From NCBI RefSeq assembly GCF_030272615.1, contig NC_081406.1:401092939-401156938 (forward strand): a DNA stretch of 64,000 nucleotides. The letters run 5' to 3'. Positions 1 to 11,285 of the stretch are shown one piece after another (the stretch's first letter is position 1; each line of letters opens with the position of its first letter). Under the pieces are notes generated by a model, which saw only the letters and a list, made by a program, of their open reading frames with translations, did not search any database and was not told the origin of the DNA. A program made the position numbers and the translations under genes. The DNA comes from Cryptomeria japonica (taxonomy: Eukaryota; Streptophyta; Pinopsida; Cupressales; Cupressaceae).

Positions 1-2290
1 GTTGATGGGACAGCTTGCAAGACATGTACCCATGGTCTCCCTAGGAGTATATTATATGATAAGTCCAAGTCCAGAACTTGGCATGCTATGTTTTTCTATA
101 AAGGTCCTACTCTTATGGGTAGTATCACAATTCCCTTGGAGGAACGTTCTTCTTCGTCATAGGCTTTTATGGTGATCTTTTTGCGGGGAACAACTGCATC
201 TTTTGAATATCCTAAGGCACAAACAAGACTCAATGAACAAATATTTAGGCCAACTCCACCATCTGTTAGAACACGTTTAACTTGCATTTTGTGAATGAGG
301 ACTTCAATATGCAAAGGAGCGTTGTGGGGATGTTGCAAGGACATGTCATCTTCTTAAGTAAATGATAAGCAGTGAGGAGTTGTGAGGTGTCCCACCATGG
401 TTTAGAATTGATCAATATCAAGATGTTTGGACACTGTGGTATCTACTAATACTCGTTCAAGAATCTCTTTGTGTGCAGGTGACAGTTTTAAAAGTTCTAA
501 GATGGATATTTGTGCGGGTGTTTTCTGTAGTTGATCCACTAGGTTGTATTGTTTGCTAGTGGATAACGTGTTTGTTGTAGGACCCGACAAAACCACTTTG
601 TCTTTGCTTCGTGTGATAACATGAGTGGGTTCGTGATGTTGTTTCTCTGTAACCACAATTACATTTACCACATTGTCGTATGCATGACCATAGTTTACCT
701 TTTCTTTACCTTTACCATTCCGCCCTATTGATGATTCACCCTTCTCATAATTAGGAAGTGGAGTTTTGAAAGTTGTGTGAGATTTGTTTGTTGTATGTCC
801 ATCCACGGTTGTTATTCCATTATCAATCAAATCTTGGATGACATGTTTTAATCATTGACAAGCATCTACTTGGTGTCCTTTCTTTCGATGGAAATCACAA
901 TAATGGTTGTCATTCCACCAAGCAGGTTTTACCTTGGGTTCAAAGTTTCTTTCTTTTGGTAAAGTAATCAATTTGTTTGTGATAAGTGTTTTTAATATGG
1001 ACCCAAGGGGTTCACCAATGTTTGTAAATTGTCTTCGAAAGAAATTTTTGATAGTTGCTTTTTGGTGATTGTTGTTTTGTTGAGCTGTTGCTGAGTGATT
1101 GGATAAATTAAAAACCGGTTGCTTTGGTTTTACATTGTTGTTATCCACTATCCCATCATTGATGACATTATGATTTCTATTCGAAAATTTTGGTTTATCA
1201 TTATGAATGTTGTTGTTAGTGTTGTTAGGAGGGTGAACTCCTTCTTTGAATATTTTCAACTCACCTTTCTTTATCATGGCTTCTTCCAATCTGATTCCAT
1301 TATCAATCATTTTCGCAAAACTTTGATTTCCTTGCATTTTTAAGTAATAACTCATTTGATCATTTAAGTTGTCTATGAAAATGTCCATTTTTCATACTCC
1401 GGCACTCTACGAGGATACCTCGAAGCTAACCACCTCCATCGTTGTAAGAATGTCATGAAGGGTTCTCCACTTTTTTGTTTTGTGTTACACAGGTCTAGCA
1501 TGGTTATTTAATGTTGGATGTTATAAGCATATTGGGATACAAACTTATCCACCAACTCTAAAAATGATCTGATTGCTAGTGGAAGTTTGGAGAACCATTC
1601 CATAGCTAATCCAGTTAAGCTTTTTGGAAATAGTCTCATTAAGTATGTATCTTCATGTGCAAACTCCATGCTCATTGTGCAAAAATTTCCTATATGATCT
1701 TGAGGGTCAATGCTTCCATCATATTTTTCATACCTCGGAGTCTCAAAACCTATAGGAAAAGGTATCATGTTGAGGTTTTTGTCGAATGGATAAGGACATA
1801 TTTCTTGAAGCGAGTATCGTCTAACATTTCATCTTTGCATATCTTGGATTTGTGTTTGCAATGTTTGTAGTTGTTGTGTGAGAGTCATGATAGGACTATC
1901 AACATGATTTGTTCTAGCATAACCCTGATTTTGTATTCTAGGAGGATCTCGATCTCTTCTTGGTTCATTCCTGGTCCTTCTTGTATCTTCATTAGATTGA
2001 ATGTTATTCAGAATTTCTACTTCATCTCTATTGGGGATGTAAGTCTCTTCATTGGTTGTGGTGTTATTAGGAATTGACATGTTATTCATTTTGAGACCAA
2101 AGGTGTCCTCATATTGTTCATTATTAGGAGGAGGATCACTTTTCTTTTGTGTCAATTTGTTTACATCAAAATCTTGGGGGAGTGTGGCACCAGATTTGGC
2201 TAACATTAGGAAATATTTTTCTTTTTCTCCCTCCAATATTTTCTGCATAAACTTTTTGAATTGAGGATCTTTTTTTGATGTCTCTGACAT
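1..2290 (-). pseudogene. gag-protease of Tat A (broken, partial)
   Basis: Gag begins at 2290 (MSETSKKDPQFKKF). The first part (2290-1829) is charged and low in complexity and ends at a TGA after MQR that is also present in copy B. The capsid-like retrotransposon gag domain is at about 1768-1508, recognisable by RLFPKSL and AMEWFSKLP. The frame shifts between about 1508 and 1388 relative to B. Then come a linker with a WWND-x-YCDFH-x3-GH motif (about 945-870) and the aspartic protease start at 344-96, whose catalytic loop reads LTDGGVG instead of the LIDGGAG of copy B. The rest is off-window. Not functional as it stands. Confidence 0.82.
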
Positions 2291-3299
2291 GTTATTATTT
2301 TATTTCCTCTTCAACTTGTATTTCATCTTTGTGTTCCATGTTTCTATAGTCTTTAGTTATTTCAAATGTTTCGATTTCTATTTCTGCAATCTTTCATCTC
2401 TGAGCCCTGGTTAGAACAGGCATACACATGTTTTGAATGTTTTTGGAGGTTTAAATCTTGAGTAATATGTTGTTAAAAGTGATCAATTGTTGAGATTCAA
2501 GTTGTAAGTGGATAGACACGAAATGATCTTTTTCAAGTATTTTCTTGTTTACAAGTTTTTCGATCTTAGTTTTTGGAGTGCAAATTTTGTGATTTTTGAT
2601 ATGACCAAGTTCAATAGGAATGATATATCCTATGATAGAGAACGAGGTTATTTTGATCAAGCATTGTAGTTTCGTGATTAAAGGATGATAGATCCCGATG
2701 AGAAACTTTGTTTGAACGATTAGTTTATCAAAGACAATGTGTTGTTGCACTTTAAGGTGTTTGATCTTTAACTTGTTTGAGGTGAATACTTGAGACTTTT
2801 TGGTGTCTTGTTCATGAATCTATTTTTGACAGAAGATAACATGATTGAATGACCCAACAAGATGACCTATTCTCTATGTTTGACTGTTTAAGAAATGGGT
2901 TGTTTTGGTTTTGTGATTTTGATGTAGTTTACCAAAAACACTGACAAAATGACTAGGAACTCTATTGTACTGACCAGAAACGTTGTTGTTTAGACTAGGA
3001 ACTCTATTGTTTATACCAGAAATGCTATTGTTTGGACCAGAAACTCTGACAGACTTACCAAAAAATCTACTATACTAACCAGAAACGCTGACATACAGAC
3101 CAAAAACGCTCACTGATAGACCAGGAACTCTGTTCTGCAATACAGTGACTCTAAAGTTCAAATAATGATATGTAGGTTTAGCAAATTGAGTGTTTGAACT
3201 TAGGAGATTACAATTTTGACCCAACTCTATAATATGCTCAACCTTCGAGAGTTAATATTGAAATATGATAAATTTGACATTAACACCAAGAGAGATGAC

Positions 3300-3510
3300 C
3301 TTTGGATTGAAAATACGACTGTTTGGACTGAAGGTGCGACTATTTGGACTAAAAAAGATAATGTTTGGACTGAAAGAGCAACTGTTTGGACTGAAAAAGC
3401 TAATGTTTGGACTGTAGATGTGACTGTTTGGACTGTAGATGCGCCTGTTTGGACCATAGATGCGACTGTTTGGACCGTAGATGCGACTATTTGGACTGAA
3501 AGAGCTAATC
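3300..3510 (+). repeat. Minisatellite with gtttggact core, Tat A leader
   Basis: About nine degenerate units containing gtttggactg or gtttggaccg, with spacers like aaaaagctaat or tagatgcgact. The counterpart in copy B is at 19480-19660 with at least one unit fewer, showing unit turnover since the copies separated. Confidence 0.85.
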
Positions 3511-4559
3511 TGCTGTAAAACTTGTGAATTTGATAGTTTTAAGTTTGAGTGTTCAATGTTTGTTGTATTTCAATGGATGATATCTTGACTTGACTTACAA
3601 ACATAGAAATCAGATTATATTTTTGTTTCAAAGGTTTTTAACAATTAAAAACACATCAATCAGTCTATCCTAAGGAGATTGGCTAAGAATGAAAACCTTT
3701 GCTTGCTGAGTTAGGTACACACCCAATAGCTAATTAGAATATGGCCACTGAGTCTCACGCAATGGATTCTCAACGCTGTATTATCTGACTCCAAATGCTA
3801 ATGGGGGCACGATATGGCAAGTGTCTTGGGAGAGTTACTATCTCTCTTGCACAAAGATTATCACCCTTTTGGAGGTGAATCAGGTAGCTTCTATTTTTAT
3901 AGTTCTTAGTTAGGAATTCTGTTTGAAATTACCCCTTGAATTCACGCAAGCATGATTGAGACCTATAGCCTGACAAGGTACTGAAACAAGTTGTAGTCAC
4001 GTAAACATGATTGATACCACGAGGCCCTACAAAATGCCCGATATGAGAGATCTCAAAGAGAAAACTCAAATAATCCCATCCTCTGAGAATTTAATCATCA
4101 GAGACCTATTTATTATAGTGAGTTGGAATGCTCAGGTCCAGCTATACTCACTTGGGTCATTCTCATAGGGTGATTACTTTTTCCCAATTTGACAGGCCCG
4201 CTAAAGATATGCACTATTTAAAGCAAAGGATGAGTCTAGCTTTCTAATCACCTAATAAAGGTGAGAACATACTTGCCTATCATCAAGACACATAGGACAT
4301 GTTTGTTCATTTCCATTGTAATTAGTCTATGTGCCTAATTTAACAAATATAAGTGCAAAATCCTGCGGCTACAAACAAAGTTAGTAGTTTATATTATATT
4401 CTTTGGTAGCGAAATAGTTTATAACTCCGGTCTTTCACAACAAAATAAGTACTTGCAAAACCAACAATCTAGAAATTAGGTTTGGGAAAATGACAGTCTA
4501 GAAGTAGAAATGAGGAATGCAACATACAATATTTGCAAAATTAATAAAAAACTAAAAAC

Positions 4560-4810
4560 GCCATCAAATTGACCAAGAACACCATCATATGTGCCAAGAA
4601 CGCTGCTCTGCACACCAGAAACATTGTTTTGTAAACCAGAAATGCTATTCTGCAAACCAGAAACGTTGTTCTACAAACCAGAAACATTGTTCTGCACACT
4701 AGAAATGTCGTTAAATGGACTAAAAATGCTAACAAACATGCTAAAAATGCCACAATGCATACCAAAAATGCTAAAGTGCAGACTGAAAGCGCTAAAGTAC
4801 ATAAAAACAT
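4560..4810 (+). repeat. Minisatellite with ccagaaac core, Tat A leader
   Basis: Ten or more degenerate units of about 20-22 bp such as aaaccagaaacgttgttct. The counterpart at 20707-20957 is almost identical, unlike the arrays further from the LTR. Confidence 0.8.
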
Positions 4811-4984
4811 AAAAATAGAGTTGAGGAATCTCCCATAAATGTCATTTGAGGTGCCAGAACGCCACAAAAGATGCCAAGAATGTGATTCGGGAGCCCAAGA
4901 GAGCTAATCTGCACTCTGAAAGAGCTAATCAACCTGTCAATAAAATTTCCTGCAAGCAAACTTGTTAAATATCAAAGGGGCTAG

Positions 4985-5002
4985 GCCCCACAGTGGGCAC
5001 CA
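4985..5002 (-). other. Primer binding site, Tat A
   Basis: Minus-strand sequence starts TGGTGCCCACTGTGGGG, five bases inside the LTR end. It resembles the complement of a tRNA-Lys 3' end (TGGCGCCCAACGTGGGG) with three changes; the tRNA assignment is tentative. Confidence 0.7.
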
Positions 5003-5007
5003 ATTAA

Positions 5008-6069
5008 TGTGATGCTAAAAATGTTGTTAGTATAAGAGGCATACACATATAATGAGACAATATAATATAATTGAAAAGCTTAATTTCAAAACTAAATCAA
5101 AGATGCAAACCATAAGCCTTCCTTGAAATGTCCCATTTTCCTCTATTCTTAAGGACCTTGAAGGTGTTGGATTGATGGGCTCTAAGCAGAGCAATGACCT
5201 CCAAAGTGACAAATCAAGAGTTGAGTAGCTAATTGATCATGATTGACTATGGAGATGATATGAAATGCATGATTTAAAAAACTAGATTAACATGCTATGA
5301 TAAATCGAAAAGCTAATTACTAGATAATTGAAATGCAAATTGCCTATAGTAATGATGCCTAAATTTATATGAGATGGGATCCATATTGCTCCAAAAGGGG
5401 GGATATTTATAGGAATTCCAAGGCCAAAGTTGAGGTGGTAGGAATCGACGGTCCAGATTTGATCTGAAGATATCAAGGGCCAAGATTGAGGAAGTTGGAG
5501 AAGAAGATGGAGGAAGAGACACTTGTCATCTCTGTGGTGACAAGTGTCAAGGAGCCCTTCTCATGAGAGGGAAAGTGTCAAAGGGAGGAGACATGTGGCA
5601 AAAGTTCCATGTGTCTCAAGTAGAGAATATCCACACCATGGGAGGTTAGGATAAGGAGGTTAGAATGTGCAAGATTGGATAGGGTTAGTTAGATTCAAGA
5701 TTAGATTGAATGGGTTAAGTTAGGGGATGGTTAGGTTGGGTGGTTAAATTTAGGAGCCATGTGCTCATTTGAATTTAGAAATTCAAATAATTGGAAAATG
5801 GCAATTAATCTCAACAAACTTGAGTTTTTTAATCTTTATTAGGGATTAGAAGAATTGATTAATATGGGGAGACATTAATTAATTTAGAATTAATTAATCA
5901 AAGGTGTATATGAGATGAACTATATAAATAAATCATTTAGATTTATTTACTAGTAGATGATTAGAGAAATTAATTAAATTGCTTGTAAATTCAATTAATT
6001 GGGAAGGGGAATTAATCAAATAACCATGTATTTAATTAACTTTCTTCAGACCATTTTTAGGTGTATACA
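5008..6069 (-). repeat. LTR shared by Tat units A and B
   Basis: 1,062 bp, TG...CA. On its left (4985-5002) lies a primer binding site and on its right (6070-6085) a polypurine tract, so it acts as 5' LTR of A and 3' LTR of B. It is nearly identical to 21155-22176; differences concentrate in the last 250 bp, where this copy has extra AT-rich segments. That U3 end carries several inverted AT repeats built on attaattaa and aaataaat. Confidence 0.9.
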
Positions 6070-6085
6070 TTTTGCCACTCTTTGA
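6070..6085 (-). other. Polypurine tract of Tat B
   Basis: Minus strand reads aaagagtggcaaaa directly before the LTR start TGTATACA. The Tat C tract at 55846-55862 reads aaagaggggcaaaa before TGTAGACA. The position shows that sequence to the right of this LTR is the 3' end of an element. Confidence 0.8.
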
Positions 6086-6206
6086 AGTGATGTGTGACGA
6101 CGCATTGGTTCAAAGAAAGCTCAATTGATGATGTTGTTGATTCAATAGAATGCAGATTTGATCTTGATTTGATGCAGATTTGGTTTCAATGTGATACTGA
6201 TTTGAT

Positions 6207-6396
6207 TTGGAGATGATAAATCTCGACATGATTGGGTTTTGATCTTGGAGATGATAAATCTCAATATGGTGTGGTTTCGATTTTGGAGATGATAAATCTC
6301 GATATGATGCGGTTTCGATTTTGGAGATGATAAATCTCGATATGATGCAGTTTCAATCTTGGAGATGATAAATCTCGATATGATGCCCTAGACTCT
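6207..6396 (+). repeat. 38-bp tandem repeat, five copies
   Basis: Units begin ttggagatgataaatctc at 6207, 6245, 6283, 6321 and 6359, an exact 38-base period. The array sits about 140 bp inside the polypurine tract. Tandem arrays in this position are known from Tat/Ogre elements, where they can seed satellites. Confidence 0.93.
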
Positions 6397-6984
6397 GATT
6401 GATAAAAATTGATGCGAGGATGCCCCCTCGGGAAATGAATCGGATAATTTTCAAATGTTTTTGAATTTTTCACGATTTTTTTTTTTTGAAATTTTTAGAT
6501 TTTTTTAATGATTTTCCGATATTTAGAGATTTGTAGAGTCAATCCGATTCATTTCCCAATAAGAAATTTGAAAATGCTGCCCTGCCAAACTGATTAGTTG
6601 ATTAGATGATTAAAAATAAGGAATAAAAATCCCACTTAAATGCGTCATTATGAGTTTAAAAAGGTAACCTCCTTTTTCCACTCCTCATTTGTGCACTGTA
6701 ATTGTTGGAGAAAATTTGCTTTGTAAGATAGAAATGGTGATCCCATACCATCAGCATAGGTTCAATCAAGTTCGACGATACGAGCATCCTCTGACATATG
6801 GTCCACCAATATGTACTTCGAGAAAACCCAGCTTTGTTGATTTTTTTAAAAAAATTTAGCCGTTAGCGTTTTTTAGCGTTTTCGATTAGTGAAATGGGTT
6901 TTTCGGATTTTAAAAACAAATTTTTATTCGTATCTCAAAAAATTTATTTATACATGCATTTTTAAATTTTTGAAATTAAAAAAA

Positions 6985-7070
6985 AAAAGGGCGGAAAAGG
7001 AAAAGGCGGGGCAGGGGAGAGGAGGGCGGAGGCGGAGGCGCCACCGCAAGTGCCAACCGGGGGGTGAACC
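6985..7070 (+). other. G-rich island between A and T homopolymer runs
   Basis: A stretch of G runs (ggcggggcaggggagagg, then gggcggaggcgg) in otherwise very AT-rich DNA, followed by runs of up to 18 T. It could form a G-quadruplex on the plus strand, but the G3 runs are not evenly spaced, so this is only a possibility. Confidence 0.5.
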
Positions 7071-7639
7071 CTTTTTTTTTTTTAAGTTTTTTCGATTTTT
7101 TTATTTTTTTCGGTTTTGATGATTTTGATTTTTTAAAAATTTTTCCATTTGGCTTTTTGACGATTTTTTTTTTTTTTTTTCGATTTTTAGATTTTTTACT
7201 TGATTTTTGGAAATTTTTTATCATTTTGACGATTTTTTTTTTTTCGATTTTTAGATTTTGATGATTTTGAGAAAATGATTTGATTTGTCAATTCGTCGGA
7301 TTTGCTGCCAATTGGGTTTGATTGTTTGATTTTTTATAGGATTAGATTTGATTAGCTATCTAATTGATAAAATTAGATGCTCCTGATTGATAAATTTGAT
7401 GATCAGTTCTGATTATCTCAATGTGTGCGCGAGATGAGATAAGATTGATAATGATCTCATGATAGATGAGTGTCATTGATAGGGGCCGAATGAGATTTGA
7501 TAAAAATCTCAATTGAGCAAAATAGACCGATAGATAGATTTGATAGATAGATAAATCAAGAAACCGATATGATGAGGTGATTTGATTGTAGGAGTACTTT
7601 ACTGTTCTTCAGTCTCGGGAGCGTTTTCCAAAGACATGG

Positions 7640-9622
7640 ATGCTGATACCCTACCTTAGCTAGGTGAAGCAAGATCACATTAGTAGATGTGGTATGTCTT
7701 CCCTTCTTGACATGCCCCGACCTCTGATAAACAGGGGATTACTGACAACTTTAGCAGAGCGTTGACATAGTGAACATAACACGTTTCACTTGCCGACTGG
7801 AGAGATGACGCTGACACCCGAGGATGTCTACCAAATTTTGCGGATCCCTGTAATGGGAGATTTAGTATATTATGATCTCAGTGAGCGGGGTGGGATAGAG
7901 GCACTTTGTTGCGTGTTTGAGGATGACAAGATCGGTGGGTATGATATTGCGTGGTAGGAGATGTTAGAGCTAGGGTATGCCACGTTACCGACTGTGCTTG
8001 CTGGATTTATTGGAGGCTTCCTTTGTCCTGATCATAGGTCAAAGGGATTATCTGTTGGATGGGGTCGTCTGCTTGAGCAGATGGTGATAGAGGGGACCCA
8101 TTTTTCATGGGGATCATGTATGTTAGCGCACTTGTATCATGACTTGCACCGAATTGTGTACCAGGGATTAGCTGTGTTATTAGCAGGGGTTATTGTGCTT
8201 CAGATATGGGCCTAGGAGCATTTACCTATCACATGACCATTGGCAGACAGAGAGAGACTTGTAGGCAGACCTTATGTTGACAGGTATCTTGTTGTCATTG
8301 TCTAGCAAAAGCTAGGCAAATTAGAGTACTGGAGACAGACCTTGGATGACCTATATACTGTGATATGGAGGCCATACAAGGACTATGAGATTTGGCCCAA
8401 GGATGCAGTGGAGATGCCATATGCATTCATGACGCGATATCTGATTGGCTCGACACCTTATGTCATTGAGCGATTCCCTTGAATGAGGGTGTTGAGACAG
8501 TATGGTAGGATATAGGGGATACCATAGGGTACAACTCATTATGCTCATTGGAGATTGGATGTGACTACTTAGGGGCCTTCTATTTCATATGACCATGCCT
8601 GCGCAGAGTATCGATCATTGGGGCTTATGGATTGGGATTATCTTCCAGGTGTGATGGATAGCAGGATGACACATGAGTACGTCATGCATTGCATTGTACA
8701 CAGGTTTCTGAGGCTGACACGTCCAGATGAGCCAGAGCCAGTGTTAGATGAGGATGATGAGAGGCCACGACACAGAGCTCCTAGATGACGGAGGGATGGT
8801 AGAGACTGAGATGATAGTGGAGATGGAGATGGATATGGAGGAGATGCAGGAGATCAGGGTGCTGGGGATGATGATGGAGGAGATGATGATGAGGGAGATG
8901 GTCGAGCAGTGGCAGTGGCAGCAATAGGCACACTAGGAGCTAGCAGTTCCAAATCTTCTAGGGATATATATACAGATTGGATGGCATGGGTGGTCAGACG
9001 CAAGAGATCAGGTCCAGGGGATCAGGAGCATCAGGTTCCAAAGTAGGAGGTTCCCCCGGTTGAGCAGGTACTTATGACAGTATCACGGACTAAGCAGCTA
9101 CAGGAAGAGGCACCTCGACGGATCCTCATTAGGATGTCGTTGCATCAGCAGTAGGCTTAGATTATAGACCTACAGGCTCACGTTCAACAGCTAGAGAGTC
9201 GACTAGCAGAGAGGGACTCTCAGATGGCCCAGTTAGAGACTCAGATGGCTTCTCTCCTAGTCGAGAGAGACACAACTATGGATAGGTGTCGGCAGGCCGA
9301 GACATAGGTATAGTTGTCAGGAGGGTCTACTTCAGGGAAGAGTGCCCTAAAGATGATGCGCCAAGGGATCCGAGAGGCTGAGTATTATAGGACATTATAC
9401 TTTACTATTGTTCCTCTTGAGCGAAGGGCTGCAGGATTTTCACAGCTGAGAAGGAGATCAAGATAGAGCCAGACTAAGAGTCAAGGAGTGACAGGGCCAC
9501 TTCAAAGAGCTCCCCCAAGTGGGGACTCAAGTACAGGGGTACTAGCTGGTGCTACTCTACCTGCCGCATCAGGACAGAGTTCTTCTCCACGTCTGAGTGG
9601 TCACACTGATATGGGACATTAA
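7640..9622 (+). pseudogene. Antisense plant mobile domain (PMD) ORF carried by Tat B
   Basis: Hand translation gives one frame of 660 codons from ATG at 7640 to TAA at 9620-9622, broken by about 18 internal stops, all TAG or TGA. PMD landmarks run in order: LLTTLAER (about 7740), TFHLPTGEMTLTPEDVY, GGFLCPD (about 8010), HFSWGSCMLAHLY (about 8100), WRPYKDYEIWP (about 8365), and RVLRQYGRI (about 8485). An acidic Asp/Gly-rich segment follows (about 8740-8900), then a coiled coil (about 9170-9300), then a Ser-rich tail. PMD proteins are plant factors related to MAIL1/MAIN and are also carried by transposons. Here the ORF lies opposite to gag-pol between integrase and the 3' LTR, where Tat elements often carry an antisense ORF. 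No frameshift is needed, so the decay is by substitution. Confidence 0.85.
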
Positions 9623-11285
9623 TCTATTTATGTACACACCTTTTGTGATGAGATATTGATGATTCCTGTGATGTTTATTTGTGATGTATCTCATATATTT
9701 TGTGATATCATTGTACCTTGGACATTGGTCTTGTTTTGATGATATGATATGCAGTCGATCCTATTCGTTCTACATGACCTATGAGATGATTGATGTATTC
9801 TATTTGGTATATGATTATGATGTGCACTTACTTTCATGATGTATGCTTTAATTTCTATATGCTTATGAATTATAGATGATGGATATATGATGATGCAGTA
9901 TTTACATGATCTATGCAAATGCAAATATGTATGGTGATGCTTATAATTTCTATGTGATGTTTGTGCGATTGCAATGCTTTCGATGTTTATGATGTTTTTT
10001 TATGATTTTCTCATGCATGTTAATATGAGATGGATGCAATGCAATGCAATGGTGTTATTTTATATGATTTGAGATTTGATAAATGTCATGCAATGATCCT
10101 ACTAAATGAATGAATGAGTTTATACTTTATATGAATGATGCCTTGGTATGCAATGGTTACATGAGATGAACTAACTTATCATGCAAGATGAATGAATTGA
10201 TTATTTTTGTTATTGTCCAATGTACTCAATCACATAATAAGAGAGATAACACCATGTTTGTTAGCTTTGGCCTTGGAAAAGATGAGCATTGTGATCCCAT
10301 GCAGAATGAAATGCAAATCTATCTTAAAATGCAATGCAATGCAGTGATCGGACCGGTCATGGAGTCATTACTTTATTTCATCATTGAGCCTTTAAAATGT
10401 GGGAAGTGAGTGCAAACATCAATGGTATAATTAAACCATGATGACCTGAGCACTACTTTCCTAGGTTTTGATATTGCAAGTTAGCACAAGCATCGAGGTA
10501 TAATTGAACCAAGATGACCAGAGTGTTGCTTGCGTAAAACAGGTAGTATTAACCATGATACTCTGATGATCATTTCCTTACACAACTTTGCACATATTAA
10601 TGATTAATTTATAGACAATAGACAAGAAAAATATCATGTTCCTTCCTCATTCCTCTAGTCAAAGACATCCTGGAGTTACTCAGAAATCATGATAGCGAAA
10701 ATCCAAATAAAATAGTTGAACCATTATTGCCAAAGTGTTAAGATCATGAGTCAAGATATATCATCCATTGATCTATGTTTTGTCATGTTTAGATTGATAT
10801 GTGATAGTTAATGGTTGACAATGTGATCTTATGTTCAATGTTGGATGTATCTTAGTTTTTCGCTTGACAAGCATTGTCTGACTATTGTTCTACCTGCTTT
10901 GATTAAGCTCAAAATGATCAAAACATTTTGCCCTAGCCAGGTTCAGGATTTTGCCCCCAGCCTAGAAACAAGCCTTATTATGATATAGTCAATGATCCAA
11001 ACCATGACGAGAAACCACCTGGGATGCCTGTGTATGTACAAAGGCTTTATGATGAATATGAATAACACCGATGGAAAAGAATGCAAGCGGAAGAAAGCGC
11101 GAACCAATAGATGGCAGAGCTAGCTGATAGATAGCACTTGTTTGTCAGGTTTTCACCATTTGTTTTTATTGCACCTTTTCTCATTTTTTATTTTTTTACT
11201 GTTTTTGCTTTTTTCACTATTTTGGGATTTTTTGCTTTTTCACTATTTTTTGGGTTTTTCTGTTTTTTTACTGTTTTTGGATTTT
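9623..11285. other. Non-coding stretch between PMD ORF and pol of Tat B
   Basis: Rich in atgatgtatgc and tgcaatgcaatg simple sequence (9640-10350). A short segment near 10655-10680 (tctagtcaaagacatcctgg) recurs in Tat C at about 58048-58100, so part of this is family sequence. A T-rich stretch lies at 11155-11285. No gene seen. Confidence 0.55.

Larger units (their letters stand above)
2291..4984 (-). repeat. Repeat-rich leader of Tat A
   Basis: No credible gene. It holds three arrays: about 2930-3130, units like ccagaaacgctgac; 3300-3510, units of about 21-24 bp built on gtttggactg; and 4560-4810, units like accagaaacattgttctgc. The open frames across these arrays (plus-strand VWT repeats, minus-strand FLVCRT repeats) follow from repeat units whose length is a multiple of three and are not evidence of protein. 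Confidence 0.7.
1..6069 (-). mobile_element. Tat-lineage Ty3/gypsy element A, partial (5' LTR, leader, gag-pro)
   Basis: Reading right to left it has an LTR (5008-6069), a primer binding site, a long repeat-rich leader (2291-4984), gag and the start of protease; the rest lies beyond the left window edge. It is colinear with 16195-22176, with offsets of about 16,147 to 16,197 bases, so the two are copies of one family. Gag copies differ by roughly 5 percent by eye, while the LTR and the adjoining about 400 bases of leader are almost identical. It shares its LTR with element B. Lineage is taken from the pol of the sister copy. Confidence 0.85.
6086..7639 (-). other. 3' non-coding region of Tat B next to the polypurine tract
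   Basis: No coding sequence. It contains a five-unit 38-bp tandem array (6207-6396), long A and T runs, and a G-rich island at about 6985-7070. Simple-sequence frames here give only lysine- or phenylalanine-rich translations. Confidence 0.65.

Noticed and set aside
3216-3518. Plus-strand 100-codon ORF with VWT repeats as a repeat protein or toxin
   Set aside because: Same reason: a tandem DNA repeat in a retrotransposon leader, in the non-coding orientation of the element.
4541-4867. Minus-strand 108-codon hydrophobic ORF with FLVCRT repeats (also 20688-21014), looking like a membrane protein
   Set aside because: It lies exactly on a minisatellite whose unit is a multiple of three; the repeat explains both the open frame and the hydrophobicity.
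6889-7261. Lys-rich and Phe-rich ORFs on both strands
   Set aside because: Homopolymer A/T tracts and a G-rich island; no initiation context or conserved counterpart.
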